Shown here piece by piece: positions 8,527 through 15,973 of a stretch of DNA of 32,593 bases. The notes below the pieces were generated by a model, which ran no database searches, was not told the origin of the DNA, and was given only the letters and a program-made list of their open reading frames with translations. Source of the stretch: Pirellulaceae bacterium (lineage in GTDB: Bacteria; Planctomycetota; Planctomycetia; Pirellulales; Pirellulaceae); contig JALCBQ010000018.1 of the NCBI GenBank assembly GCA_028066335.1, positions 1 to 32,593 on the forward strand, read 5' to 3'. Within the stretch, counting starts at the first letter, position 1, and every line of letters begins with the position of its first letter. The position numbers and the translations under genes are program-made.

Positions 8527-9600
8527 ATGAAAAGATATTACACCCTTACCACTTGTTTTTTCTCTCTTGCTTTTATGGTGACACTTGCCAGTGCTCAAGA
8601 AGATACCAAGGTTCATGACGGTCATGTAGAATCAGAAATTAAGGTTGAGGTTCTGCTTGGTGGTCTTGATAATCCTTGTGGGGTCGCTATCGAGCCTGGT
8701 ACTGGTGACCTGTTTGTTTCAGACAGCGCCGCGGGAAAAATTATCCGTATCCACAAAGGTCAGGCGAGCGAGGTTATTACGGATTTCCCAATTGATGTTT
8801 ACGGGACAGGACCAAAATATAATATCGGTCCTCTCGGCTTAGCCTTTTTGGAAAAAGGGCGACTCGTCGTCGGTGGTGGTGGATTCATCGATGGAAAAGA
8901 TCTGCTACGCCTTTACGACGTTCCGGCTGTCGGTGAAAAAGCGATCACTGCCGATAAAATGGCTGTCAACTTGGGGAACTTGGGCCCAGATGACAAAATA
9001 CTCGGTGAAGGGAATTTCTACGGCGTTACGATTAATCGGCACGGAATTTTTACAACGTGCAATGGTGACGATACCAAAGGTTGGGTTGCAAAAACGGAGC
9101 AAAATGGGACCAAGTTTACACCACTTAAGCGATTTATTGCCAGTAAAGAGGCGACCCAGGTCGATGCGCCGGTCGCTATTACGACTTGTCCCAAGGGGTT
9201 TCTCGCCGTTGGCCAAATGGGGGAAATTTTGGTCCCTGGCGATAGTTTGTTAACTTACTACCATCCCAGAACAGGGGAAAAGTTGGCGAACTTTAAAACA
9301 GGGCTAAGTGATATTACCGGTCTGGCCTATTCCCCACAGGAAAACCTCCTCTACGCTCTCGATTTTTCATGGCATGATACATCTGCAGGTGGGCTTTATC
9401 GTCTGGATGCCAAACTTGATGAGAAAAATCAGCAAGAGGTCGTCGCTACCAAGCTGCTCGCACTCGACAAGGCGACATCGCTCGTTTTTGGTGACGATGG
9501 TTCACTCTACGTAACGGTTTTTGGTAGTCCCCAAGAGAGTGAGACAGAAAAGGGGGGACAACTGCTGAAAATCACCCTCCCGTCACCTCCTGCAAAGTAG
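8527..9600 (+). CDS. secreted beta-propeller (NHL/SMP-30-like) protein
   Basis: 357 residues. Residues 1-23 are a Sec signal peptide (Lys-Arg start, hydrophobic core, cleavage after ASA). The mature part has repeated blades of the type seen in NHL and gluconolactonase-like propellers, for example NPCGVAIEPGTGDLFVSDSAAG near 53-74, LGLAFLEKGRLVVGGGG, and ITGLAYSPQENLLYALD. No catalytic metal-binding set could be assigned, so a binding or structural role in the periplasm is as likely as an enzyme. A second gene of similar type lies at 12567-13721. AAAGG 8 bases before the ATG serves as ribosome binding site. A structured stretch follows the stop codon. Confidence 0.75.
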   Translation: MKRYYTLTTCFFSLAFMVTLASAQEDTKVHDGHVESEIKVEVLLGGLDNPCGVAIEPGTGDLFVSDSAAGKIIRIHKGQASEVITDFPIDVYGTGPKYNIGPLGLAFLEKGRLVVGGGGFIDGKDLLRLYDVPAVGEKAITADKMAVNLGNLGPDDKILGEGNFYGVTINRHGIFTTCNGDDTKGWVAKTEQNGTKFTPLKRFIASKEATQVDAPVAITTCPKGFLAVGQMGEILVPGDSLLTYYHPRTGEKLANFKTGLSDITGLAYSPQENLLYALDFSWHDTSAGGLYRLDAKLDEKNQQEVVATKLLALDKATSLVFGDDGSLYVTVFGSPQESETEKGGQLLKITLPSPPAK

Positions 9601-9609
9601 GTGAGTTAC

Positions 9610-9708
9610 GGCATCTTTTGACAGAAGCTATAGAAAAGATGTGGTGCAGAAAAATGTGGTGTAGAAGAGATGCCGACGGGAGGGGGCTTAAAAATGTTGT
9701 CCCCTCCC
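9610..9708 (+). other. structured non-coding stretch with competing stem-loops
   Basis: GGCATCTTTT (9610-9619) can pair with AAGAGATGCC (9665-9674) as a 10-bp stem with one G-U pair. The inner CATCTTTT (9612-9619) can instead pair with AAAAGATG (9634-9641) as a perfect 8-bp stem, so the two structures exclude each other. Between them are two tandem copies of AGAAAAGATGTGGTGC-like sequence (9632-9662). A further GC-rich hairpin, GGGAGGGG (9678-9685) with CCCCTCCC (9701-9708), follows without a T-run. It lies between the propeller gene and the DUF4177 gene. Confidence 0.45.
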
Positions 9709-9773
9709 CTTATGTGGCCCCGTGTTTGTTCTTTCGCTGTCTTTAGGGAGATGCTCTAAAGGCTTAAGTACTT

Positions 9774-10004
9774 ATGAGGTATTGGGAATACAAGACAGTA
9801 AAAATAGAGGCGACAGGATGGTTCACTGGTGGTCAGCTTGATGCGAGTGAAGTTGATGAACAGCTAAACAAGCTAGGTATGCAGGGGTGGGAGGCGATTA
9901 CCTCTGCAGCTACCAATATGGGCTACGGCCAGACAAAGTACGTCGTTTATACGCTCAAGCGGGAATGCCCTGCTCCGATTTCCAAGGTTCCACCAATTCA
10001 GTAG
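9774..10004 (+). CDS. DUF4177 family small protein
   Basis: 76 residues. WEYKTVKIE at 4-12, LNKLGMQGWEAITSA at 31-45 and the final VVYTLKR match the compact beta-alpha-beta pattern of DUF4177, a widespread family of unknown function. No signal peptide or membrane helix. The only possible ribosome binding site is AAAGG about 11 bases upstream. It may be cotranscribed with the propeller gene 170 bases upstream, but a structured region lies between them. It converges on bioB 75 bases away. Confidence 0.75.
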   Translation: MRYWEYKTVKIEATGWFTGGQLDASEVDEQLNKLGMQGWEAITSAATNMGYGQTKYVVYTLKRECPAPISKVPPIQ

Positions 10005-10009
10005 ATCTC

Positions 10010-10047
10010 AGAAATCTGGACTTTAGAAATACAGACTTCAGAAAATC
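10010..10047 (+). repeat. 15-bp tandem repeat, 2.5 copies, pentapeptide-like in a shifted frame
   Basis: AGAAATCTGGACTTT (10010-10024), AGAAATACAGACTTC (10025-10039) and AGAAAATC (10040-10047) are successive copies. In the plus frame shifted from DUF4177 they read RNLDF-RNTDF-RKS, the pattern of pentapeptide repeat proteins. They lie in the short spacer between the DUF4177 stop and the bioB stop. Confidence 0.5.
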
Positions 10048-10079
10048 GGCAAAACCAAGCGGATGCCTATTATTGAGCC

Positions 10080-11216
10080 TTAGACTTCGTATGTTTCGTT
10101 TTTTGTAATTTGAAAACCGAGGTCTTTAATCATTTGGTAATCTTGTTCGGGCAATTGTCCATCTGTTGTCAGATAGTCGCCAACGAACATCGAATTGGCT
10201 GGATAGAGTCCCAGTGGTTGCAACGAACGGAGATGAATCTCACGCCCACCAGAGATTCGGATTTCTCGCGAAGGGTTGGCGAATCGGAAAAGTGCAAGCG
10301 CCTTAAGACAGTAACTTGGTGAGAGGTCATCTTGTTTTTCAAGAGGGGTCCCATCGATAGCATTTAAGAAGTTAATCGGGATTGATTCGGCCTCGAGCTC
10401 ACGGAGTTTTAGAGCCATTTCAACGAGATCGGTTGTCGTTTCGCCCATGCCGATAATCCCTCCCGAGCATATTTCCATACCCGCTTTACGGACTGAGTGA
10501 AGGGTGTTAATGCGATCTTCGAAGGTGTGTGTCGTGCAGATTTTTTCGTAGTGGGTTGGGCCAGTGTTCAGGTTATGATTCACGCGGTCGACACCACATG
10601 CCTTGAGGCGAATAGCCTGCTCGTCAGTCAACAGGCCAAGGCTCGTACAGATGTGGAGATCGTGTTTTTCTTTGATCTCAGGAACCATTTTTTCGATTGC
10701 CTGGATTTCTCGTTCGCTTGGGCCGCGGGCAGAAATAACAATACAGTAGGTCTTCGATTGGCGGTCGACTGCCTCTTGGGCGCCGGCCATGATTTTTTCT
10801 CGATTGAGAAGATTGTACTTTTCAATCGGAGCCTTTGAAATTTTGGATTGTGAACAGTAACTACAGTCTTCGGGACAGAGGCCACTTTTGGCATTCATGA
10901 GGAAATAGAGCTGGATGGTATTTGCGAAATAACGGTGGCGAATTTTATAACTAGCCGCCAAGATCGACAAAAGCTGGTTATCGGGAGCACCGAGAATCGC
11001 CTCACCCTCGGCATAAGTGATCGCATGCCCAGCCAAAACCGAGTCGGCGAGCTTTTCCCAATTATAACAGGCGGTGTCTATGTCACTGTCTATGCCATTA
11101 TTGGCAGTACCGTTTGTGGCAGAGTTATCTGTAGAGACGGTGCTACAGCAGTTTGATGTTTCACAGTCAGTTGTCGTTGAAGAGGTCGTCGAATTATTAG
11201 ATTGAAGAGGCGACAT
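10080..11216 (-). CDS. bioB: biotin synthase with N-terminal extension
   Basis: 378 residues. This radical-SAM enzyme inserts sulfur into dethiobiotin. CPEDCSYC at 114-121 supplies the three cysteines (C114, C118, C121) for the [4Fe-4S] cluster and AdoMet. ISARGPSEREI, HNLNTGPTHYEKICTTHTF, the EICSGGIIGMGE loop and RISGGRE (the arginine of the [2Fe-2S] site) are all present. Homology begins near W53. The first 50 residues are unusual, made mainly of Ser, Thr, Asn, Asp and four Cys, and no in-frame ATG, GTG or TTG lies near the family start, so the extension seems real. A PSP1-domain gene is divergent. No other biotin genes are nearby. Confidence 0.96.
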   Translation of the reverse strand: MSPLQSNNSTTSSTTTDCETSNCCSTVSTDNSATNGTANNGIDSDIDTACYNWEKLADSVLAGHAITYAEGEAILGAPDNQLLSILAASYKIRHRYFANTIQLYFLMNAKSGLCPEDCSYCSQSKISKAPIEKYNLLNREKIMAGAQEAVDRQSKTYCIVISARGPSEREIQAIEKMVPEIKEKHDLHICTSLGLLTDEQAIRLKACGVDRVNHNLNTGPTHYEKICTTHTFEDRINTLHSVRKAGMEICSGGIIGMGETTTDLVEMALKLRELEAESIPINFLNAIDGTPLEKQDDLSPSYCLKALALFRFANPSREIRISGGREIHLRSLQPLGLYPANSMFVGDYLTTDGQLPEQDYQMIKDLGFQITKNETYEV

Positions 11217-11258
11217 GTCGGCATCCGGTGAAATTGAAGCAGAAACTGTTTATAAACT

Positions 11259-11287
11259 GGAACGAAAGGGGTATTATAACTCAAAAA
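11259..11287 (+). promoter_or_regulatory. candidate promoter in the bioB/PSP1 divergent spacer
   Basis: TTATAA-like and TATTATAAC sequences lie between the two divergent genes. On the plus strand a TTTATA box is 17 bases before TATTAT; on the minus strand the same stretch gives TATAAT facing bioB. The divergent promoters probably overlap here. The -35 boxes are poor, so this is tentative. Confidence 0.3.
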
Positions 11288-11432
11288 GGGACGTTTGCTT
11301 AACCCCTCTCTTTCCATTACAATGTGACTTTCTTATAAATGGATTTCAGGTTTTTTCTTGTGGAAAAGCAGACAGCAGAAAACATTCTTGTAATGATACC
11401 CACAAATATGTTTTAAGGGTGAATGTTACCTA

Positions 11433-12008
11433 ATGCCTCTCTACTTGATTCGGTATAGTTGCCAAAGCTTTGTCGGCCTTTTTCGGGCCGCCAGCCAGCA
11501 GAGCTACGTCTTGGGTGATCGGGTTCTGTGTCGTTCACACCGAGGCCTTGAGGTTGGTGAAATTTTAAATTCAGTTGTGTTGGATGAAGGAGCATTATTA
11601 GCAGACTCACTGGTACAACAGCCCGAAGGTGACTTGTTGCGCCATCTGACCCCTTCTGATGACCTTTTATGGCAACGACTTGAAAAAAATAAGGACAAAG
11701 CGATCGCCGAATGTCAGTCGTGGTTGACGGAGAAAAGCCCAGAGACCCTGCTCCTTGATGTCGAACTTCTTTTTGATGGAAGTGAAATCTATTTTTACTT
11801 TTTAGGAGAGATCGCTCCAAACCTGCACGACTATTTAGAAACGTTATCAAAAAAGTATGAAGCGACGATGAAAATCGAGTCGTTTGCTCAAACTCTGGAG
11901 GCTGGCTGTGGTCCCGGCTGTGGAACCGAGGCGGCAACAGGTGGTTGTGGGACAGGTGGAGGTGGCTGCTCGACTTGCAGTATTGCGTCTGCTTGCCGAA
12001 CGGTTTAA
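11433..12008 (+). CDS. PSP1/RicT-like protein with cysteine-rich tail
   Basis: 191 residues. VLGDRVLCRSHRGLEVGEI at 26-44 and the later LLDVELLFDGSEIYFYFLGE at 107-126 resemble the PSP1 C-terminal domain of the YaaT/RicT family. In Bacillus, RicT is part of the RicAFT complex that binds [4Fe-4S] clusters and supports RNA processing. The C-terminus is glycine- and cysteine-rich, with Cys at 159, 163, 172, 179, 182 and 188, which could bind a metal or cluster. No ribosome binding site stands out. The gene is divergent from bioB, itself an iron-sulfur enzyme; a functional link is only inferred. The family assignment is moderate, the cysteine tail is directly seen. Confidence 0.7.
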   Translation: MPLYLIRYSCQSFVGLFRAASQQSYVLGDRVLCRSHRGLEVGEILNSVVLDEGALLADSLVQQPEGDLLRHLTPSDDLLWQRLEKNKDKAIAECQSWLTEKSPETLLLDVELLFDGSEIYFYFLGEIAPNLHDYLETLSKKYEATMKIESFAQTLEAGCGPGCGTEAATGGCGTGGGGCSTCSIASACRTV

Positions 12009-12173
12009 CTTCCATTTGCTATTCTACGCTATTACTACGCTCGACATTTACTAATAACCTAGGTACTTCTAAAGGTCACCAAGCTCTGCAAAATTTCCAT
12101 TGAGGCCCGTGCCCTATCTCCGTTTCCCCTACCTAGACCAAGGATATCTGTAGATTTCTTTGGGGCGTTTAGC

Positions 12174-12497
12174 CTATTCGCCTAGCTCTCCCAGAGAGGC
12201 CAAAAAGTCGGCCATCTCGCCAGCAGCGTGTAGATCATTCACAGAACGTGCTACTTCAATACCCTCTCGTAAAAATGTCCGGGCTTCATTGACTCGTCCT
12301 AGTTTCGCCAACTGTTGTCCTGCCATAAAAAAGGCCGGTACGTAGGGAGGGCTTCCCTTGGAAAGTTTGTCTAGTATCGTAAGGCTTTTTTCATGCTCTT
12401 TTTCTTTTTCAAGTTCCATTGCCAAGGCGTACTGCAAAAAAGTGTCGTTAGGATCATCGACGAGCATCGATTCGATATTTTCTCTACGTGTCGACAT
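12174..12497 (-). CDS. small tetratricopeptide-repeat protein
   Basis: 107 residues from the ATG at 12497. A GTG at 12563 would extend it by 22 residues with a hydrophobic stretch, and it lies only three bases from the upstream stop codon, but the conserved-looking part starts with RENIESMLVDDPNDTFLQYA right after the internal Met. The sequence forms about two and a half TPR helical hairpins (FLQYALAMELEKEKEHEKSL, then YVPAFFMAGQQLAKLGRVNEA). TPR proteins act as protein-binding scaffolds; the partner is unknown. It probably belongs to the minus-strand series with the NHL protein and perhaps RNase D. Confidence 0.72.
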   Translation of the reverse strand: MSTRRENIESMLVDDPNDTFLQYALAMELEKEKEHEKSLTILDKLSKGSPPYVPAFFMAGQQLAKLGRVNEARTFLREGIEVARSVNDLHAAGEMADFLASLGELGE

Positions 12498-12566
12498 ATT
12501 TTTATACTTCAACTGGGATAAAAGTAGAATGCAAAAGAGATAACGAGAGAACAAAGTCTTCACACA

Positions 12567-13721
12567 TTATCTTTGAAATGGTGTGTAGAGGAACCCTTTG
12601 TATCGACTTTCGATATGAAAGACGGCCTCTTTGTCAGGGAGAGTGAGGTAGAGATGGTTCTCGAAAAAGTGAAGGTCTGTTACTCGGCCACGACCCACTG
12701 CGAGGGTCTCAAGGACTTTACCTGTTTGAGGATTCAAGACGATCAGTTGGCTACTTGGTTCTGTTTTCTTTGCTAGGCTTTTCTCTTCGGTTAGAAGAGC
12801 ATTCAGGCCCTCTTGAGAGACGTTGTTTTCGCTACCATTGGATGTTTCCGATGATTGGACCGTCATTGAAAGATAGATATGCCCCTTTTGATCAAAAGCG
12901 ATCCCACCAAAACGTAGGCCCGGTAGATCAGATCCTTGGGGAGGAAAATAGGCGATTTCTCGAAGATCGACCAGGGCTCGATTCTCTGAGTTCTCAATGG
13001 TAGCAAAGCGAAGATGTAAAAGCCGGCTTTTGCCTTCTTCGGTAAGGAAAATTTCATTTTTAATGGGATCGACTGCAAGAGTACGGGGCCTGTCAAGGTT
13101 TTCGAAAACGGTTTCCACCTTTTTTTCAACGATATTAAAACGGTAGAGCGTCCCACTGTTTGTTTTGTCGGAATCGCCGGCATCAAGGAAGTAAATGTCA
13201 CCATTTGGTGCAATTGCAAGATCGCAAAGGTTTTGAAATTGTCGACCAAGATAACGATCGGCTAAAATTTCAACCGTTTCGCCGGCAAGGTCGACAAGAA
13301 AGAGTGAATTTGTTTTTGACTCGGTTCCAACGACTTGACCATTGTTGTCAATACGAAGGCCTGTAATTTGAAGGTCCCTCTCTCCTTCCTCAAGGTATTC
13401 AGGTAAGAGGGTAAAGATTGAGGCAGAGCCGTCCGGGGTGATTTTTCCAATCGCTCCGCGAAACCGGTAATCAGCGATATAAATATTTCCAAGAGCATCG
13501 GCTGCCAGCGCCTCCGGTTGTGCAAAACCGGTTGCAAAGAGCTTTGCCTTTGTTGTAAAAATTGATTCGTTCTCTCGTAATAAGGTGCCTCTCGGCAACC
13601 CTTCTTCAAGGGATGTTTTTTCTGTCGTTTGGTTTGCGTTGTTGCGACCTTGGGCTGAAAGAGTAGAGCTCCAGAACAAGAGAGTCGTGCAAAAAAGGAA
13701 ATGCCAGAGAGATAGCTTCAT
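12567..13721 (-). CDS. secreted NHL/SMP-30-like beta-propeller protein
   Basis: 384 residues from the ATG at 13721. The longer frame from 13820 was rejected because the internal Met begins a clear signal peptide (residues 1-23, cleavage after LSA). Repeated blades such as QPEALAADALGNIYIADYRFRG, DLAIAPNGDIYFLDAGD and PRTLAVDPIKNEIFLTEEG match NHL-type or SMP-30/gluconolactonase-like propellers. No enzyme motif could be assigned. It resembles the protein at 8527-9600 in overall design but not closely. A GTG and an ATG for the downstream TPR gene lie within about 70 bases of its stop. Periplasmic or outer location is expected. Confidence 0.75.
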   Translation of the reverse strand: MKLSLWHFLFCTTLLFWSSTLSAQGRNNANQTTEKTSLEEGLPRGTLLRENESIFTTKAKLFATGFAQPEALAADALGNIYIADYRFRGAIGKITPDGSASIFTLLPEYLEEGERDLQITGLRIDNNGQVVGTESKTNSLFLVDLAGETVEILADRYLGRQFQNLCDLAIAPNGDIYFLDAGDSDKTNSGTLYRFNIVEKKVETVFENLDRPRTLAVDPIKNEIFLTEEGKSRLLHLRFATIENSENRALVDLREIAYFPPQGSDLPGLRFGGIAFDQKGHIYLSMTVQSSETSNGSENNVSQEGLNALLTEEKSLAKKTEPSSQLIVLNPQTGKVLETLAVGRGRVTDLHFFENHLYLTLPDKEAVFHIESRYKGFLYTPFQR

Positions 13722-13927
13722 TGAAATATTAGAAAATGGGGCAGGAAATAGAATGGTCACACATATCTTTTGGTTTAGTACCAAGACCTTTATTTTAGTA
13801 TTGGCTTCTCCCAATCTCAAGGAATTTCGTGCGAGGGTAAAGGGTTCGAGTTTTAGTCGGCCAGGTTAAGGCGATTTGAAAACGCCGAGTGCAAATTTTT
13901 TAAAGAAGTTCCATCTTGGCTGAATTT

Positions 13928-15142
13928 TTAAGACGGTTTACCATTTTTAGGGGGTTGGCTGACCGTTTCGAAAGAAAGAGGCGACTCACTATGGGGATTT
14001 TGGATACGAATCGCAATTTTTCCTTGTAACATCTCTTCGACAAGATTACCAACCAGTTTAGCCCGCCAGCCTGTTGCCATACTCGGTTTTTTCGAAGGTT
14101 TTCCCTTGGCAAGGTGGTAAGAAATCAGGTCTCGAACATCTTGCGTAGAGCTGACGATAGAAGGGGTGATTTGTTGCTCACGGCATGTTGTATGGATTGC
14201 AGTCGTAATTAGTTGAGCTAACAAAGTGATGTGTCTGGAGTTCTCTTTACGAAGAACATGGGGGCACAGATCGATTGGGCAGTCGTTGGCCTTCTTGATA
14301 ATGGCTGGAATTTCGGCTAATTGGGAACGTGAGAGACCGTGGGCAACTCCTCGAACTTCTTCTATTTTTTTCAAGCTCGTGATACGCCGTCTTGCTAGCT
14401 CGGCAATCAAATCGTCTCGTAAAATTTTTTTCGGTGGGCGATCAAACCGTTCTGCCAAACCTTCTCGCCAAAGCCAGAGGCGGCGGACGACCTCAAGTGA
14501 ACGTCGATTGAAGGAGGCCGTCCCGGAGACTTTACGCCACCGACCTTCTGTTTCAGTATGGCAAAGTTCTTCTTTCCAGGCCTCAACCTCATCTTGAAAC
14601 CATGAAGTCCGATCTAGCTCCTCTAGCCGTTGTTCAAAATGTTCTGTAATTTCTTTGAGATAGAGGACATCTTGAAGAGCGTATTCGAGCTGACCTTTAG
14701 AGAGGGGGCGACGAGACCAGTCGGTCCTCGTTTCTCCTTTAGAAATTTCAATGCCCAAGACTTTATTCACAAGGTTTTGGTAAGCGGCAGGATGTTCCAT
14801 ACCAATAAAAGGAGCGGCGAGCTGAATGTCAAAAAGATTTTTGGGAAGTTGCCCCGTTGCCTGGAGGCAAAAACGAAGCTCTTCCCTTCCGGCATGGACG
14901 ATCGTCTGGTGGTCCCCTTCGCAAAGTATTTTCCAGAAGGGAGTCATGTCTACGATATCGAGAGGGTCAATAAGAGCGATACCCTCCGCGGTGGCAACCT
15001 GAACAAGGCAGAGGTAGGAGCGGTAAGTGTTGCCCGAGAGAAACTCGGTATCAAAGGCAAGGTACTCAGTAGAGGCTAGTTGTTGGCAATAGTCGAGAAG
15101 CTCTTGATCCGTTGTAATCGATTGGCAATGGTTGTCATTCAC
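13928..15142 (-). CDS. rnd: ribonuclease D-like exonuclease with HRDC domain
   Basis: 404 residues, GTG start. The N-terminal DEDDy exonuclease domain has FDTEF (D31, E33), IVHAGREELRF (H83, E88) and YALQD (Y154, D158). The third acid, normally Asp in RNase D, is Glu here. An HRDC domain follows at about 209-285 (LWLWREGLAERFDRPPKKIL, then the helices ending SRSQLAEIPAIIKKA). A further 110 residues with no recognised domain complete the protein, which is longer than the E. coli enzyme (375). RNase D trims the 3' ends of tRNA precursors and other small RNAs. It is the first of three minus-strand genes; a 206-base spacer separates it from the NHL gene, so cotranscription is uncertain. Confidence 0.9.
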   Translation of the reverse strand: MNDNHCQSITTDQELLDYCQQLASTEYLAFDTEFLSGNTYRSYLCLVQVATAEGIALIDPLDIVDMTPFWKILCEGDHQTIVHAGREELRFCLQATGQLPKNLFDIQLAAPFIGMEHPAAYQNLVNKVLGIEISKGETRTDWSRRPLSKGQLEYALQDVLYLKEITEHFEQRLEELDRTSWFQDEVEAWKEELCHTETEGRWRKVSGTASFNRRSLEVVRRLWLWREGLAERFDRPPKKILRDDLIAELARRRITSLKKIEEVRGVAHGLSRSQLAEIPAIIKKANDCPIDLCPHVLRKENSRHITLLAQLITTAIHTTCREQQITPSIVSSTQDVRDLISYHLAKGKPSKKPSMATGWRAKLVGNLVEEMLQGKIAIRIQNPHSESPLSFETVSQPPKNGKPS

Positions 15143-15588
15143 AAGCTTAGTATTTACCCAGATGGAGAGAATCGTTTCTTAAGTGGCCGAGTGTACGAAA
15201 ACGTCAAGCAATAAAAGTGTCGACTTTTGCAACGGTGTAAGTATTTTATACGAAATACCGCTTCCCGGAAATGGTGGAAATCAAGCGACTGGAGGTTGTC
15301 TGAAGGTTTTAGTGACCCTCGATTTAGGCAAAGACAATCAAAGAGACCAGCTAAGAGAAACTATTCCAACGGTTTAATCGTTATAATTGACCATAATAGC
15401 CTCAATCGGAGCCCTCCTCTTTCTATAAACTGACAAAAAAGAGGGTAAAGAAGCCTCTGACTTGTCGATTGCCAATATGGGGGCTATCCTTTACCTGTAC
15501 CTCCTTGGTTCATTTTTCCTTGTGCCAGTATGTTTATCGCTGCTTAGGATTTTTGGTAAGACCGTTTTACCCTTTTGAGACCTGTTTT
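15143..15588. other. spacer between divergent rnd and a small plus-strand gene
   Basis: No convincing gene. Several short frames overlap on the plus strand, none with a recognisable domain. A stem of CCTCTTT with AAAGAGG spans about 15415-15446. A TATAAT at 15382-15387 has no matching -35 box. The leaders of rnd (minus) and of the YjfB-like gene (plus) must lie here. Confidence 0.4.
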
Positions 15589-15789
15589 ATGTCTTGTGTA
15601 TCGTGTGCTACGCAGTCTGTAATGTCTGCCCAAGAAAGCCAAATACATGCCAAAATTGCGTTTGCAATGGCAGCAAAACAACTTGATGCGACACGTCTTC
15701 AAGGTGACGCAGCAGTCGAATTGATCGAAGTAGCGGCAAATATGGGGCGAAGCCCACATTCGGGGCACAAACTCGACTTGATCGGCTAA
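15589..15789 (+). CDS. small YjfB-like putative motility protein
   Basis: 66 residues from the ATG at 15589; a longer frame from 15469 has no plausible composition before this point, and an ATG at 15622 is an alternative. SAQESQIHAKIAFAMAAKQL, then DATRLQGDAAVELIEVA and the C-terminal GHKLDLIG, resemble the short helical YjfB family annotated as putative motility proteins. That family ends in a glycine-rich turn before a short hydrophobic tail, as here. Its real function is unknown. No flagellar genes are in the window. The call rests on pattern memory only. Confidence 0.5.
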   Translation: MSCVSCATQSVMSAQESQIHAKIAFAMAAKQLDATRLQGDAAVELIEVAANMGRSPHSGHKLDLIG

Positions 15790-15890
15790 TACTTGGCCCA
15801 GAGAAAACTTCTTGAGAAACTCTTTTCTTCACTCCTTACCCTTTTCTCAAGGGAGAGGTAGTCTTGTTTCCCCACCTTAGGACAATCTAG

Positions 15891-15940
15891 TTGACTTGTC
15901 CGCGGGAAAAAACTACATATAGTAGAGTAGGTTATAGTAG
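15891..15940 (+). promoter_or_regulatory. candidate promoter with repeated TATAGTAG before the hydrolase gene
   Basis: TTGACT at 15891-15896 is a good -35 box. A weak TACATA follows at 17 bases. TATAGTAG occurs twice, at 15918-15925 and 15933-15940, with a 15-base period, ending 33 bases before the start codon. The repeats could be operator half-sites or alternative -10 elements. Confidence 0.35.
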
Positions 15941-15973
15941 GTTTTATCTTTATCGTGCAAGTTTTTCCCAAAG

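Noticed and set aside
9678..9708. GGGAGGGG/CCCCTCCC hairpin as a rho-independent terminator
   Set aside because: No T-run follows the stem; it is kept only as part of the structured stretch.
13830..13870. GGGTTCGAG-like T-loop suggestive of a tRNA
   Set aside because: No acceptor stem, anticodon arm or D arm can be drawn around it.
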